Part shown: positions 1 through 8,935 of the stretch, one piece after another
Layout of the letters: each line of letters starts with the position of its first letter
How positions within the stretch are numbered: the first letter of the stretch is position 1
Source of the DNA: Euglena gracilis
Lineage: Eukaryota; Euglenida; Euglenophyceae; Euglenales
DNA: 64,000 bases
Assembly: GCA_039621445.1 (NCBI GenBank)
Contig: CP154957.1
Location: forward strand, 28,964,798-29,028,797
Reading direction: 5' to 3'
The notes under the pieces: generated by a model
Told to the model about the DNA's origin: nothing
The model's input: the letters and a program-made list of their open reading frames with translations, nothing else
Database searches by the model: none
Translations under genes and position numbers: made by a program

Positions 1-753
1 ACCGACCCGGGATACCCATCAAACCCCGGAGTTTGCAGCGACAGTCTGTGCAGCAACCCCTGGGCAGAGACCCCGGAGTCTACATCGACATCTCGGATTC
101 AAGCCCTGGGAGACTCAGCCCCAGGAGAAGAAGGGTGAGATTCAGCCACCCAGCAGCAGCACATCGACATCGACATCGGTGGCTCTAGCCCTGGGAGATC
201 CAGCCCTAGGAGAAGCAGCAACAGCAACAGCACATCGACATCTTGAACAAGTTTGGTGGACCCATTTTGCAGACATTTTGCTTCCAAATCTTGGGTTTGG
301 CTTTGTACTTTCCCAAAGTGCTGCAAAATATTTTCCCGCAAGCCCAAACCCAGGAGAAAACCACAGTAGTGGACCCTGGAGATTTCAGCGAAAACATTAA
401 CAAGACTGGTGAGACATTTTGCTTCGAAACCATGTGTTTGGCTCTGTGCTTTCCCCCAAAGCCGCAGAGGATGTCAATTCCAATGAAACTCCGGGGAAAA
501 CTCATAACAGTGGACCCTGGACACTGCATCAAAGACATTGGGAGCAAAAGTGGTGGACCCCAAGAATGTAAATTTCACCTGACAAACGCCTGTGTGTGAA
601 AAATTCCTTGACATTTTGGAAAAAAGGCTGACAAGGGGTAAAGTGTATAACGAACGGACTGATTAGGATTCACGCAATGACCTTTTGTTCTCGCGCTCGT
701 AATCTTCTTACCAACACTGTATTTTTTTCAGCCTTTGTCTTCTTCAGGGGACG
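1..753. other. Left edge, non-coding, with degenerate direct repeats
   Basis: No convincing gene. Positions 271-411 and 412-560 are two diverged copies of a unit of about 140 bp; each begins with agacattttgctt and later contains gtggaccctgga. Short phrases such as acatcgacatc also recur in the first 250 bases. The segment ends in a pyrimidine-rich stretch and cttcag just before the BED-finger exon of hAT-1, so its last bases probably belong to an intron or 5' region of that gene. Confidence 0.4.
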
Positions 754-1091
754 ATGCCAAAGATAAAGAAGAATCCAAGGCCAGCTATGAAGGAGTGGGA
801 GCACTTCACCACCGTCAGTACTCGCCCGGACGGCGTGAGGCTGGTTGTCAGATGTCGATATTGTCCGTAGCAGCGGGCGGCACACGCGTCCCGCTGCGCC
901 TCCCACTACTATCGCTTGCACTCCGGGGACGCGGCATCTTCTTCGTCATCGTGCTCACAATCCAGCAATGGGATAGCTGGCTCATCATGTTCGTCATTGG
1001 CATCGTCCCATCACAGCAAGATGACGAGTTACACTGACCGGTATTCCGTATCTGGTTTTTTTTTAGTTGGTGCCACGTCCTCATCACGTCC
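754..1091 (+). pseudogene. hAT-1 transposase, BED zinc-finger exon (broken)
   Basis: Starts at an ATG just after a pyrimidine-tract acceptor (tcttcag). The translation has the BED-finger layout: WEHF near residue 15, then CRYC (Cys-x2-Cys), then HYYRLH (His-x4-His), followed by a Ser-rich linker. BED fingers are the N-terminal DNA-binding domain of many hAT transposases. One in-frame TAG lies directly after CRYC. The frame runs to position 1091, where element A was inserted, and resumes at 10918 without a shift (linker ends SSRP, then QASAALNQ). The gene is therefore a dead host copy into which A jumped. BED identity is strong; the exact start is an inference. Confidence 0.72.
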
Positions 1092-1497
1092 TGTGAGTCA
1101 GGGGTGCTGAGTGCCCAAAACAACATAACCTAACCCAACCCAACCTGATGACTCTGCAGTTAGGATTAGGAAAATCGTACTAGGAATTGCAAACATTTGA
1201 CTCCATCTTTCCCTGTGCAGGGCTCTGTCTGTCTGTCACTCTGTCAATTTGTGGTTCAAGAATTATCTGGATCAATATCTGGAACCTATCATTCTCTTAC
1301 CCTTGGTTTGGACTTGGTACTCTTACTTTGTGGTTTGCTTGTACTGCATTTGTGGATTTGCTTGCTGGATTGCTTGTGGATTTTTTATCAAAGGAAAGGT
1401 GTGAGCCAACCAACCCACCTGATTTCAAAAAAAAATCCCGCAAAAGCAAAGAAAAATGCAATTTTTAAGACAAGCCGCGAGGGGAATTGAAAACACC

Positions 1498-1885
1498 TGT
1501 GTGTGGCGGACAGCCTTTTCAAGATCAATCTCCAGAAATCTCTGAATTAGGCATTGCCATAAAAAAGGGTTCAGACCAAAATCTTAATCTGGGAATTCTG
1601 TGTTTCATTCTGTATTTCAGTGGCAGCCTATGGCAAACAGTGTATCAGTTTGCTTGGACTTCATTGGCATTGGCAAACATCTTCAAGATTTGTTCCCCTG
1701 CTGTGCAAAAGATTTTGAAAACTCCAGTGATGCAGTGGGAAAATGCCAGTGGAAAAGCCCAAGTTGGCAGTAGGAGACTGTCCAGCATTGCACATTACAG
1801 GTTGGCCTGGGCCAGAAGTTGGTCACCCCAAGTGTCATTGGACAAGGGCTGTCACAACACACTGAGCCGAGGACCCACCCGCACA
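1498..1885 (+). repeat. Left LTR of nested TRIM-like element
   Basis: Direct repeat partner of 2448-2835, nearly identical. Starts TGTGTGTGGC; its end at GCACA could lie 2 bases further right. Confidence 0.8.
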
Positions 1886-2447
1886 CAAACTGATATGAGC
1901 TTTGTCCAGTACAAACGATCCTGTTGGGCCACGAAAGGGATTGGCACTCAGATGGTGATCTGGTGGACTGTCATTACATTGTCATTGGTGGACCACTGGC
2001 TGCAGCTGATGGCAGTACTTTGCACTGTACATTGCTGCAGATGTCATTGAAGATTGCATGTCATTGTCATTGAACTGGAGATGGTGATGAGCCGTGAGGC
2101 ACGTACAACAGAATCGAGCACCGGTGGAGCATCGAGATGAGCCGTGAGGCACGTACTGGAGAAGGAGTTGGTGGTCATTTGTTGCCCTGGGCAGCCCAGT
2201 TGTTGCTATTGCCATGGGTTGTGGGTTAACCGATAAAACCCTCTGCCGTGAAGTTTTGGCATTGATGTAATGCTGTCTGCTCGAGGTGTTCTGCGGCATT
2301 AGATGTCACGGTTTGATCGTTTTCTCCGTCTTCGTCTTCTGCGTGTTTCTGTCTCTTCTCCATGTTCTGCGAGGGGCTAAGTGGCTCGTCTGTCCGCTGT
2401 GCTGCGAATGCGTGGGCAATTGCGCAGCAATTGTTCAGGAAGGGGGG

Positions 2448-2835
2448 TGTGTGTGGCGGACAGCCTTTTCAAGATCAATCTCCAGAAATCTCTGAATTAG
2501 GCATTGCCATAAAAAAGGGTTCAGACCAAAATCTTAATCTGGGAATTCTGTGTTTCATTCTGTATTTCAGTGGCAGCCTATGGCAAACAGTGTATCAGTT
2601 TGCTTGGACTTCATTGGCATTGGCAAACATCTTCAAGATTTGTTCCCCTGCTGTGCAAAAGATTTTGAAAACTCCAGTGATGCAGTGGGAAAATGCCAGT
2701 GGAAAAGCCCAAGTTGGCAGTAGGAGACTGTCCAACATTGCACATTACAGGTTGGCCTGGGCCAGAAGTTGGTCACCCCAAGTGTCATTGGACAAGGGCT
2801 GTCACAACACACTGAGCCGAGGACCCACCCGCACA
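2448..2835 (+). repeat. Right LTR of nested TRIM-like element
   Basis: Direct repeat partner of 1498-1885. A purine tract (2437-2447) precedes it immediately, as expected for plus-strand priming. Confidence 0.8.
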
Positions 2836-2921
2836 CACCCTGGGCAAGGTAAAAGATCCTACGCAAAGGGGTGCCGGCCCCGAGGGACTGGAAACTCAGG
2901 GACAGGCACCACGGTTACAAC

Positions 2922-3088
2922 ATGGTAGCAGAGGTAGACTGCCCAATTTTGATTCCCCTCCGACATGCGGCTACGAACATGAAACTGAAAAACGACAAGA
3001 AACTGCAAAAACTGACGCTGACATGCCTGCTGCCTCAACTGCCATCGCTAGGATGGTGGAGCCGGCGGATGGCTGCCCAGCCCTGAAC
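2922..3088 (+). CDS. Short leader ORF starting at the LTR/PBS junction
   Basis: The ATG is made of the last base of the LTR and the first two of the primer site, with A at -3 and G at +4. It reads M-V-A-E-V-D-C and stays open for about 54 codons to near 3088, overlapping the start of the long gag frame (ATG 3023, a different frame). In elements C and E the equivalent ATG opens the gag-like frame itself, so this is probably the original gag start, with a frameshift in this copy. A short upstream ORF is the alternative. Confidence 0.45.
2923..2935 (+). promoter_or_regulatory. Primer-binding site of element A
   Basis: TGGTAGCAGAGGT directly follows the LTR end TTACAACA. TGG plus this body is what the 3' end of an initiator-Met-type tRNA would pair with. 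Together with the last LTR base it forms an ATG in the context AACATGG, opening a frame that reads M-V-A-E-V. Confidence 0.8.
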
Positions 3089-4447
3089 CAAACACTGGAT
3101 GTGCCAACTGCCTTAACCGCCATCGCTAGGGTGGTGGAGCAGGCGGATGGCTTCCCAGCCGTGAACCAAACACTGGAAATGCCAGCTGCCTCAACCGCCA
3201 TCGCTAGGGTGGTGGACCCGGCAGATGGCTTTGCCGCCATGTACCAGTCACTGGACATCAACAGGTGGACTGAACCGGAACAAAACGGCACAGACATTAC
3301 AGTGCTATGGACATGCAATGACAGCCCACGTGTCATTGCCATGGTGCACATGGACCAGAACGACACCGAACAGACCTGTCCAGCACCAGATTACACAGAA
3401 CTGGACGAAAACAACGAACCGTACTTCGACGAACAGGTGTTTGCACCACAAAACTGGTACCAACAGCCACAAACGGACACTCAGAACGACCAAAACTGGC
3501 AAACTGCAACAACACAGCAACCAGGAACCCAGAGTTTTGCACTGGTGGCGGTACGACAGAGCCCGGAACAACCAGACCGCCTCCAGGGTGAAACTGAAAC
3601 TTCGTACCGGGAACCATCGTACAGCTCGTACGAGATTCCACAGCCGGAACCACATAACCAGAACACTGAATGGGACTGGTGGTCGAACTTAGCGTACGAA
3701 ACTGGACAGCTGACCCAGGAATTTCAACAGTTCAGACGCAAAACTGAACAGACGAACCAACAAACGGCAGAAACTCTGCAGCAGCTGCAACAAACAACAA
3801 CGGAATGGGTCAGCGAACTGCATGCAACAGTGAATAGACAGGGTGAAGCACTCATGACAGAAATAAACGGCAGACACGAAGAACTGACAACAGTGCTGGC
3901 AACAACACAGGCAAACATGGAACAGGTGACCGTCAACCAGAACAGACTGTACCAGGAACATTTCAACAGAATGTCACAGCAGATCACAGAAATCAGGGAA
4001 ATGTCTGGCTCACTGGGTGAAAAACTCAGGGAATTTCACAGTTTTCTGCAGATGGCAGGTGGAAACGCACAGAACCAGGGTGAACATCAGATAAGAAAAA
4101 AAAACAAAAAAAAAAAAAAAAAAAAAAAAACTGCAGAACTGCAACAGAGATTGGCTGTGGCAGAAGAACGGGTCGCAGGAATCACAGGCGGAGTCCAAAC
4201 GGTGAACAGCAAAGTGGACGAAACTGTGGAAACAGTGTCCAGAAAGGTTGAAAACCTTAGAGGCGAAATCAGCAGTGTGGTGGAAAAAATTCAGAAGGAC
4301 ATGGGCAGTGAAATGGGAAATCTGGCAGGACGGGTTCAGCAGCAGGAAACAAAAACGGCAACAACTATCCAAAACTGTGATTACCTTCAAAAAAACTGGT
4401 CGAACTGCAGAAAATCCCAGATCAGCAGCAGCAGATTACACAGCTGA
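3023..4447 (+). CDS. Gag-like protein of element A, N-terminal coiled-coil part
   Basis: The 474-codon frame has no membrane or secretion signal. Residues 1-78 are three tandem copies of a 26-residue unit (key words TAIAR and ADG). Then follow Asp/Gln/Asn/Trp-rich sequence and, from about residue 215, long heptad-like Glu/Gln/Lys sequence predicted to be coiled coil. A run of more than 20 adenines (from 4107) encodes a Lys stretch near residues 357-369. The frame breaks near 4390 at another A run, and the same type of coiled coil goes on in the frame of 4477-5193. Long coiled coils before a capsid domain are also seen in the Gags of C and D here. A structural Gag role is inferred from position; I recognise no named domain in this part. 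Confidence 0.6.
   Translation: MPAASTAIARMVEPADGCPALNQTLDVPTALTAIARVVEQADGFPAVNQTLEMPAASTAIARVVDPADGFAAMYQSLDINRWTEPEQNGTDITVLWTCNDSPRVIAMVHMDQNDTEQTCPAPDYTELDENNEPYFDEQVFAPQNWYQQPQTDTQNDQNWQTATTQQPGTQSFALVAVRQSPEQPDRLQGETETSYREPSYSSYEIPQPEPHNQNTEWDWWSNLAYETGQLTQEFQQFRRKTEQTNQQTAETLQQLQQTTTEWVSELHATVNRQGEALMTEINGRHEELTTVLATTQANMEQVTVNQNRLYQEHFNRMSQQITEIREMSGSLGEKLREFHSFLQMAGGNAQNQGEHQIRKKNKKKKKKKKTAELQQRLAVAEERVAGITGGVQTVNSKVDETVETVSRKVENLRGEISSVVEKIQKDMGSEMGNLAGRVQQQETKTATTIQNCDYLQKNWSNCRKSQISSSRLHS
4107..4130. repeat. Poly-A/T run inside gag of element A
   Basis: An uninterrupted A run of about 24 bases after a nearly pure A stretch from 4097. It is in frame and encodes Lys. The length may be unreliable in any assembly. 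Confidence 0.8.
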
Positions 4448-4476
4448 ACGAGGAAATCGGCAAACTGAAACGACAG

Positions 4477-5193
4477 GTGGAAACTCTGACCTCCAACGAA
4501 GAAAAACACAAACAACGCACTGAACGTCTGAACCTGGAGGTCGGCAACCTGGGTCACAGGGTGGACGAAACAGCCCAAACGACTCAAAAACTGCTGGGTA
4601 AACTACAAAAAGGGGTCATTAAAACAGGAACACATGACACACCTGAACATGCCAAATGGCTGGAAATGACATCTGCCATTGGCTCAATGACAACCAGGGT
4701 CGGTCAACTGGAAGCAAAACTGGCTGGTCTGACAACAAAGACTGCAGAACGAGAAACACATGACAACGGCATCTGGCAGCATTTACATTCTCTGACCACG
4801 GAACTGCAAACACAGCACAAACGGTGGACAGAACAGCTGGTGACCCTGGAGATAAAAATCAGTACTGTGACAAAAATGATTGAAAACCTGACTGAAAAAC
4901 TGGAAAGACAAAACACCCAGCAAATCACAACCCCCAGCCCTAGCCTGGCTGAAATACCCAAACTTTTTGAAAATTTAAGCATTTCCTCTCGCCCAGCCTG
5001 CACAGGGGCCTTCGGGCCAGAGGCAGGGGCCAGCCCCCTGGCCAGTGGGCCCCCCTCGAGGACCCAGGCTGGACAGCCAGGGGCAGCCACAACAGCCCAA
5101 CAAACAGAACAGCCCCCCCAGGGGCTAGACAGGGCCGCGGGCCAACGGGGATCGGGGAACCCAAACCCCAGAACCAGCCCCCAGCAGCCCTGA
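4477..5193 (+). CDS. Gag-like protein of element A, second coiled-coil part
   Basis: Continues the coiled coil in another frame: heptad-like Leu/Glu/Lys/Gln sequence to about residue 150, then a Pro/Gly/Ala/Gln-rich tail. The coiled coil is recognisable upstream of 4477 in this frame back to about 4390, so the break with 3023-4447 is a simple indel at an A run. It ends at TGA 5191-5193 inside a GC-rich tandem repeat, after which the frame changes again. Confidence 0.5.
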   Translation: METLTSNEEKHKQRTERLNLEVGNLGHRVDETAQTTQKLLGKLQKGVIKTGTHDTPEHAKWLEMTSAIGSMTTRVGQLEAKLAGLTTKTAERETHDNGIWQHLHSLTTELQTQHKRWTEQLVTLEIKISTVTKMIENLTEKLERQNTQQITTPSPSLAEIPKLFENLSISSRPACTGAFGPEAGASPLASGPPSRTQAGQPGAATTAQQTEQPPQGLDRAAGQRGSGNPNPRTSPQQP

Positions 5194-5384
5194 GGGGCCA
5201 ACACACAGGACAACACGGGACGGGGACCCTAGAACCCCAGGCCTGGCCAACGGGGATGGGGACCGCACAACCCCTGGCCCAGCCACGGCCAGCCCTGAGG
5301 GGCCAGCCCGCAGGAAACCAAGGGACGGGGACCCCAGAACCCCAGGCCTGTCAAACGGGGACGGGGACCCCACAATCCCTGACA
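5186..5384. repeat. GC-rich tandem repeat in the Gag linker
   Basis: Two copies of a unit of about 105 bp that starts agccctgaggggcca and includes gggacgggga and agaaccccaggcctg (from about 5186 and 5292). They encode low-complexity Pro/Gly/Thr sequence and probably cause the frame change here. Confidence 0.6.
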
Positions 5385-5876
5385 GGTATCAGCCAGAGCA
5401 GCCAGCAGTGGGGGGACGAAACACCACACCCAAAAACGGAAGGAGGAGCTGCAGCACTGGGGACCGTTAACCCGGCTTCCCTGGTGGGGCAGCTCATCCA
5501 GCAAGAACTAAAAACTGCCTTGACACCATTAATTGCCCAACTGGCTCGACAAACGGAACAACGACCGACTGCAGTGCCGACCAGCCCAGCTCTTACGACA
5601 AACCCGACAAGCCCAGTACCACAGTCAACGCAACCTCAGCCGACTCAACAGCCAGTGACGACGCAACAAACCCCACAGTCCCGGACTCGGGGCTTGTTCA
5701 TGTGGGCAGACGAAACTGAAACACAGAACACAGCCACAACAACCTGGGTGGGACCCCAGATGTGGTCTACCCAAACTGCCATCCACCACATAGGAGAGGA
5801 AACAGTGGTGGCACCCGTGGCAACGCCCCGACAGCATCCTTCGGGCTGCTGCTGGGTCCAGTGGGCGCGGCAATGA
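5256..5876 (+). CDS. Gag-like protein of element A, Pro/Gln/Thr-rich linker
   Basis: 206 codons, Gln/Pro/Thr-rich and low complexity, with a short amphipathic stretch near residue 75 (VGQLIQQELKTALTPLIAQL). It ends where the capsid-like region opens in the frame of 5762-6343. Position and composition suggest a flexible linker between coiled coil and capsid; no domain is recognised. Confidence 0.4.
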   Translation: MGTAQPLAQPRPALRGQPAGNQGTGTPEPQACQTGTGTPQSLTGISQSSQQWGDETPHPKTEGGAAALGTVNPASLVGQLIQQELKTALTPLIAQLARQTEQRPTAVPTSPALTTNPTSPVPQSTQPQPTQQPVTTQQTPQSRTRGLFMWADETETQNTATTTWVGPQMWSTQTAIHHIGEETVVAPVATPRQHPSGCCWVQWARQ

Positions 5877-6343
5877 CAAAAGACCTGGTAAGACCAACAC
5901 TGCAGGGGAATTTCGCAGATTTTGCCGTGAAATTTCCAATGTACCTGCAACGTGTGTCAGCCGGTCAGAGGTCCCTGACCGATGACCTGAAACTGTCACT
6001 GCTGGAGGGCAGCCTGGACAGTGCCAGCAAACTGGAACTACAACGCAGACAGGAACGCGGTGAGAAAATAAAATACCAGGAATTTTGGAACTGGATGTGC
6101 CAGAAATACGGTGGAGACACACAATCAGCCATCAAAGACGAACTGAAAAACCTGGGACCAAAAACGGAAGGAAAACTGACACTGGAAGCGTGGAGGGAGT
6201 TTGAGGCCCATTTCAAGCTCCTCTACCGCAGGCTGGAAAATCCATCAGAGGAAGACGCTTACAACCTGGTGGCTGAAAAAATGCCTGAAACGCAACGCAG
6301 AAGCTGCATCAGGGCCGCAGAAATCGGGACAGACCAACACTGA
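5870..6343 (+). CDS. Gag capsid-like region of element A
   Basis: From about 5880 the frame of 5762-6343 has the features of a Ty3/gypsy-type capsid domain: an aromatic-rich start (GNFADFAVKFPMYL), a helix-rich body with SLLEGSLDSASKLEL, then FWNWMCQKYGG and WREFEAHFKLLYRRL. These resemble the small-helix pattern of the retrotransposon gag family. The frame stops at TGA near 6343 and sequence of similar composition continues from 6409 in another frame. The capsid would build the virus-like particle. The call is from pattern and position, not from a search. Confidence 0.65.
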   Translation, partial: AMTKDLVRPTLQGNFADFAVKFPMYLQRVSAGQRSLTDDLKLSLLEGSLDSASKLELQRRQERGEKIKYQEFWNWMCQKYGGDTQSAIKDELKNLGPKTEGKLTLEAWREFEAHFKLLYRRLENPSEEDAYNLVAEKMPETQRRSCIRAAEIGTDQH

Positions 6344-6408
6344 AACTGAAAGGGGTCACGAACATTGCAAACGTACCCGATGCAACAACGGAAGACGTTC
6401 GTGACCTG

Positions 6409-7245
6409 GTGGCAGCAACTGTGGGTACAGGTGAGAGTTTTCAGGTGGCACGAGACAGACAAAACTTCAGGATCCAACTGCACAGCAGCAGAGCTGCTGA
6501 ACTGCTCCTGATGAAAAACGGTTCAACGTTGCTGACTGGACATAAACCACACTTCACACAGGTGCAAGCAAGACTGACCCTGGACGAACTGTTCCAACGG
6601 GTGGAAACCGAACTCAGGTGCCAACAACAGTCAGACTCCCTGGGTAGGGGGTACAACGGCTGGCAGAACCAACCTCGTGAAAACAGATCACGGTCGATGG
6701 ACCGCAGGGGTTACGTCAGGGAAGTCAAGAAGGAGGAGAAAACAAAATCCAGAAGTCGGACACCACCTTCCAGATCCCGACCCAACTCCCCTGGACCTCG
6801 AACCCCAACACCCGAAAAACCCAGACCCCCTTCTCCACGCCAGCAGGTGCCCATGGCAGTTTCAGAACAGCCTGGCCAGGGACGGAACACCAACTGGTCA
6901 GACTGGGGACAGAACGACTGGGGCAAAGGCAAAGGAAAGGGGAAAGGTCAAAACTGGGGTTCAACCCAAAAATGGAACCAGAACCAGAACTGGAATCAGA
7001 ATTACGGCAAAGGCTACGATTCAGGAAAGGGATACAACTCTGGGAAAGGATACGATTCTGGGAAGGGGAGCGGGAAAGGAAAACGCAAAAGGCAGCCACA
7101 GCCACAGCCAGCAGCAACGAAAACTGAACCACAGCCTCAGCAAACCAACTCACAGGAGCCAGCCAACCAGCCACAGGGACAGCCAAAGGCAGAAGCATCT
7201 TCCAGCAATCGCTGGCAGCCAGTTCAAAACACAGAACGGAAGTGA
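6409..7245 (+). CDS. Nucleocapsid-like Gly/Lys-rich region of element A
   Basis: The first 80 codons look like the end of capsid (DELFQRVETELRCQQQSDSL). Then come Arg/Ser/Pro-rich sequence and, from about residue 170, GKGKGKGKG followed by repeats of KGYDSGKGYNSGKG and a basic KGKRKRQPQPQP block. There is no CCHC zinc knuckle. The Lys/Gly/Tyr repeats probably bind nucleic acid in place of a knuckle. The gag of element C has a closely similar Gly/Lys tail (near 11880-11980, minus strand), which links the two families. Confidence 0.55.
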   Translation: MAATVGTGESFQVARDRQNFRIQLHSSRAAELLLMKNGSTLLTGHKPHFTQVQARLTLDELFQRVETELRCQQQSDSLGRGYNGWQNQPRENRSRSMDRRGYVREVKKEEKTKSRSRTPPSRSRPNSPGPRTPTPEKPRPPSPRQQVPMAVSEQPGQGRNTNWSDWGQNDWGKGKGKGKGQNWGSTQKWNQNQNWNQNYGKGYDSGKGYNSGKGYDSGKGSGKGKRKRQPQPQPAATKTEPQPQQTNSQEPANQPQGQPKAEASSSNRWQPVQNTERK

Positions 7246-7443
7246 AGGGGCTGCGGCTTGAGGGTAGGGGACGAGAGGGGTGACTCTCTGCATACACAAC
7301 CGAAACAACAAAACAAAACAAGGGGACCAGGTCCAGAGCCGCAGCGGTCATACACACTGGGTAAGGGAGGTAAGAAAAAACCCCAAAAGAAAAACATCCT
7401 GACAAAAAAACGACTCCACAGCCCAGAACCGAAAAGGGAACAG

Positions 7444-7920
7444 GTCAGCTGCAGGTTCGGCAGAGCAGCTTCACGGTGGGTGTCTGAAAACTACCACGTG
7501 AAGGAAGAAAAAATGACAGAAATTCTCGCACACTTCGGGGTCCAACCCCAGCTGGATGCCTTTGCAACGGAAAAAACAACCCCAGCTGGATGCCTTTGCA
7601 ACGGAAAAAAACAAAAGATTCCCGCAATGGTGGGGATCGGGCAGCCCAGAAGGAACTGACGCATTTGAAAAAAACTGGCACGGAAAACTGCTGTGGATGA
7701 ACCCCCCATTCAGCAAAATTTCACAGGTGGTGAAAAAAATTCAAACAGACGAGGCCCACGCACTACTCATGGTACCAAAATAGATCCAGAGACGATGGTA
7801 CAGGGAAATCAAAAAGCTGGCAGTGATGTCAATGTTCATCCCAGCAGGAACAAAACTGTTCGGACAGGGTGACAAGAACTGCAGGAATACACCGTGGCCT
7901 GTGGAAGTGTTTTTGGTATG
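7444..7920 (+). pseudogene. Dam-like N6-adenine methyltransferase domain of element A (broken)
   Basis: Key features fit the phage-type Dam family (Pfam PF05869 as I recall it): LDAFATEKNKRFPQWW, then LLWMNPPFSKI, where NPPF at 7700-7711 is the catalytic (D/N)PP(Y/F/W) motif, then LLMVPK and, after one in-frame TAG at 7781, RRWYREI and FIPAGTKLF. A 34-bp tandem duplication at 7544-7611 breaks the frame upstream. The expected product methylates adenine in DNA. Related domains are known in DIRS-type retrotransposons; here one sits in an LTR element, before the C5-type domain. Downstream of the TAG the frame runs on to 8701, so both methyltransferase-like domains would be one polypeptide. Activity of this copy is unlikely. 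Confidence 0.7.
7544..7611. repeat. 34-bp tandem duplication within the Dam-like domain
   Basis: 7544-7577 is repeated directly at 7578-7611 (unit begins aaccccagctggatgcc). Thirty-four is not a multiple of three, so the duplication shifts the frame at a conserved motif. Confidence 0.9.
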
Positions 7921-8149
7921 CGGACACAAAACACGGTGCAAGTACCTACCAGGTTTCCACAAACATTTCACCCCCCTACACCCGACATCCAAGGTGAGGT
8001 TCGGCACAGCCCACGAGTACCCACCAGTGGAGGACGAGGTGGAGGGTGGAGAACAAAAACCCGATTTGGGGACAGAAAAACCACAGAAAAACATCAGAAA
8101 ACTGCAGGAGGCAGCCACAGCGACTCCAGAACGGGCCACTGCAGAAAAA

Positions 8150-8935
8150 CCAAAACCAAAAATGCTGGACCTGTTCTGTGGAAAAAAATCGGTCAGCAAG
8201 GTGTATGAAAAAATGGGTTTCGAGGTGGTGACGGTGGACTCAGACCCCAGGTGGAAAGCGGATTACCAGGTGGACGTACTGGACTGGGACTTCAGAAAAC
8301 ATTTCAAACCTGGTGAATTCCACACGGTGGTGTGTGGAGTTCCCTGCACAGAATTCAGCATTGCCCTGACTACAAGACCCAGAAACTTGGAAAAAGGAGA
8401 AAGCCTTGCAAAAAAAGCCCTGGAAATTGTGGAATTTCTGCAGCCGCAGAAATGGTGGTTGGAAAACCCAAGGTACGGATACCACCCCCCCCCCTTATTG
8501 TCCCACCGACCTCTCCCCGGGAGGCCCGACCGGACAATAAGGGGGAGGGGGACAGTAAGGGGGTACCAAAGGAATTTTCATTGGCCGGGCCAAAAAATCC
8601 CCCGTCGGCCGGGGCCCAGGGACAATAAGGGGGGGGGGACAATAAGGGGGGGGGGGGTACCTGGGAAAAAGAGATTATATGAAACCGTACCCGTACATTG
8701 ACGTGGATTACTGTCAATACACAGATTGGGGATACAAAAAACCAACACGAATCTGGGGCAGCCCTGACATCCTGCAGGTACCAGCAAAACGGTGTGACGG
8801 GAAAACGTGCAAGAACCTGGACCCAAACGGTGGAGGTCACCTGGTGAAACTCAGCAACAAACACAACATTCCAGCCTTCAAAAAATTCAGGATCCCAGAA
8901 CAACTGATTCAGGACCTGGCAGGGTTCCGCGAACG
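8150..8935 (+). pseudogene. C5-cytosine-methyltransferase-like domain of element A (interrupted)
   Basis: Motif I is DLFCGKKSV (Asp at 8168), then VDSDP. The catalytic motif IV is VPCTEFS with Cys at 8344-8346, and motif VI is ENPR at 8462-8473. After a 180-bp insertion (8477-8656) that shifts the frame, the domain goes on as YIDVDYCQYTDWGYKKPTRIW. The Cys in PC and the Glu in ENP are the residues C5-MTases use to attack cytosine. I see no QRR motif VIII or large target-recognition domain, so this is a compact divergent type. The same domain is intact in element C (18848-19440). C5 activity is inferred from motifs; DNA or RNA could be the substrate. Confidence 0.72.
8477..8656. mobile_element. 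C-tipped miniature inverted-repeat element inside the MTase
   Basis: A 180-bp insertion between two copies of GTAC (8473-8476 and 8657-8660); a TA duplication is the alternative reading. The ends are inverted: a C run followed by ttattgtccc on the left, gggacaataa followed by G runs on the right. Inside there are further inverted copies of ggacaataaggggg. Removing it with one GTAC restores the motif order seen in element C (ENPR then YLGKRDY). It is non-coding. Confidence 0.7.

Larger units (their letters stand above)
1498..2835 (+). mobile_element. Nested TRIM-like miniature LTR element
   Basis: Two direct repeats of about 388 bp (1498-1885 and 2448-2835) begin TGTGTGTGGCGG, end CGCACA, and differ at one position that I can see (1780 g, 2730 a). 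They flank a 560-bp internal stretch. A polypurine tract aggaagggggg lies directly before the second repeat. CACC at 1494-1497 and 2836-2839 fits a 4-bp target duplication, although the CA-rich ends leave a 1-2 base ambiguity. The internal part has no coding capacity; it holds gatgagccgtgaggcacgtac twice (from about 2082 and 2132). Size and structure fit a terminal-repeat retrotransposon in miniature, which must be moved by another element's proteins. I see no clear primer-binding site. Confidence 0.78.
1092..2922 (+). repeat. 5' LTR of element A (enlarged by a nested element)
   Basis: Matches the 3' LTR at 10423-10913 over 1092-1497 and 2836-2922; the middle is the nested element 1498-2835. 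Begins TG and ends CA. Substitutions relative to the 3' LTR are few, for example ccatcttt against ccatctgt. The insertion is not in the other LTR, so it arrived after element A. Confidence 0.9.
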
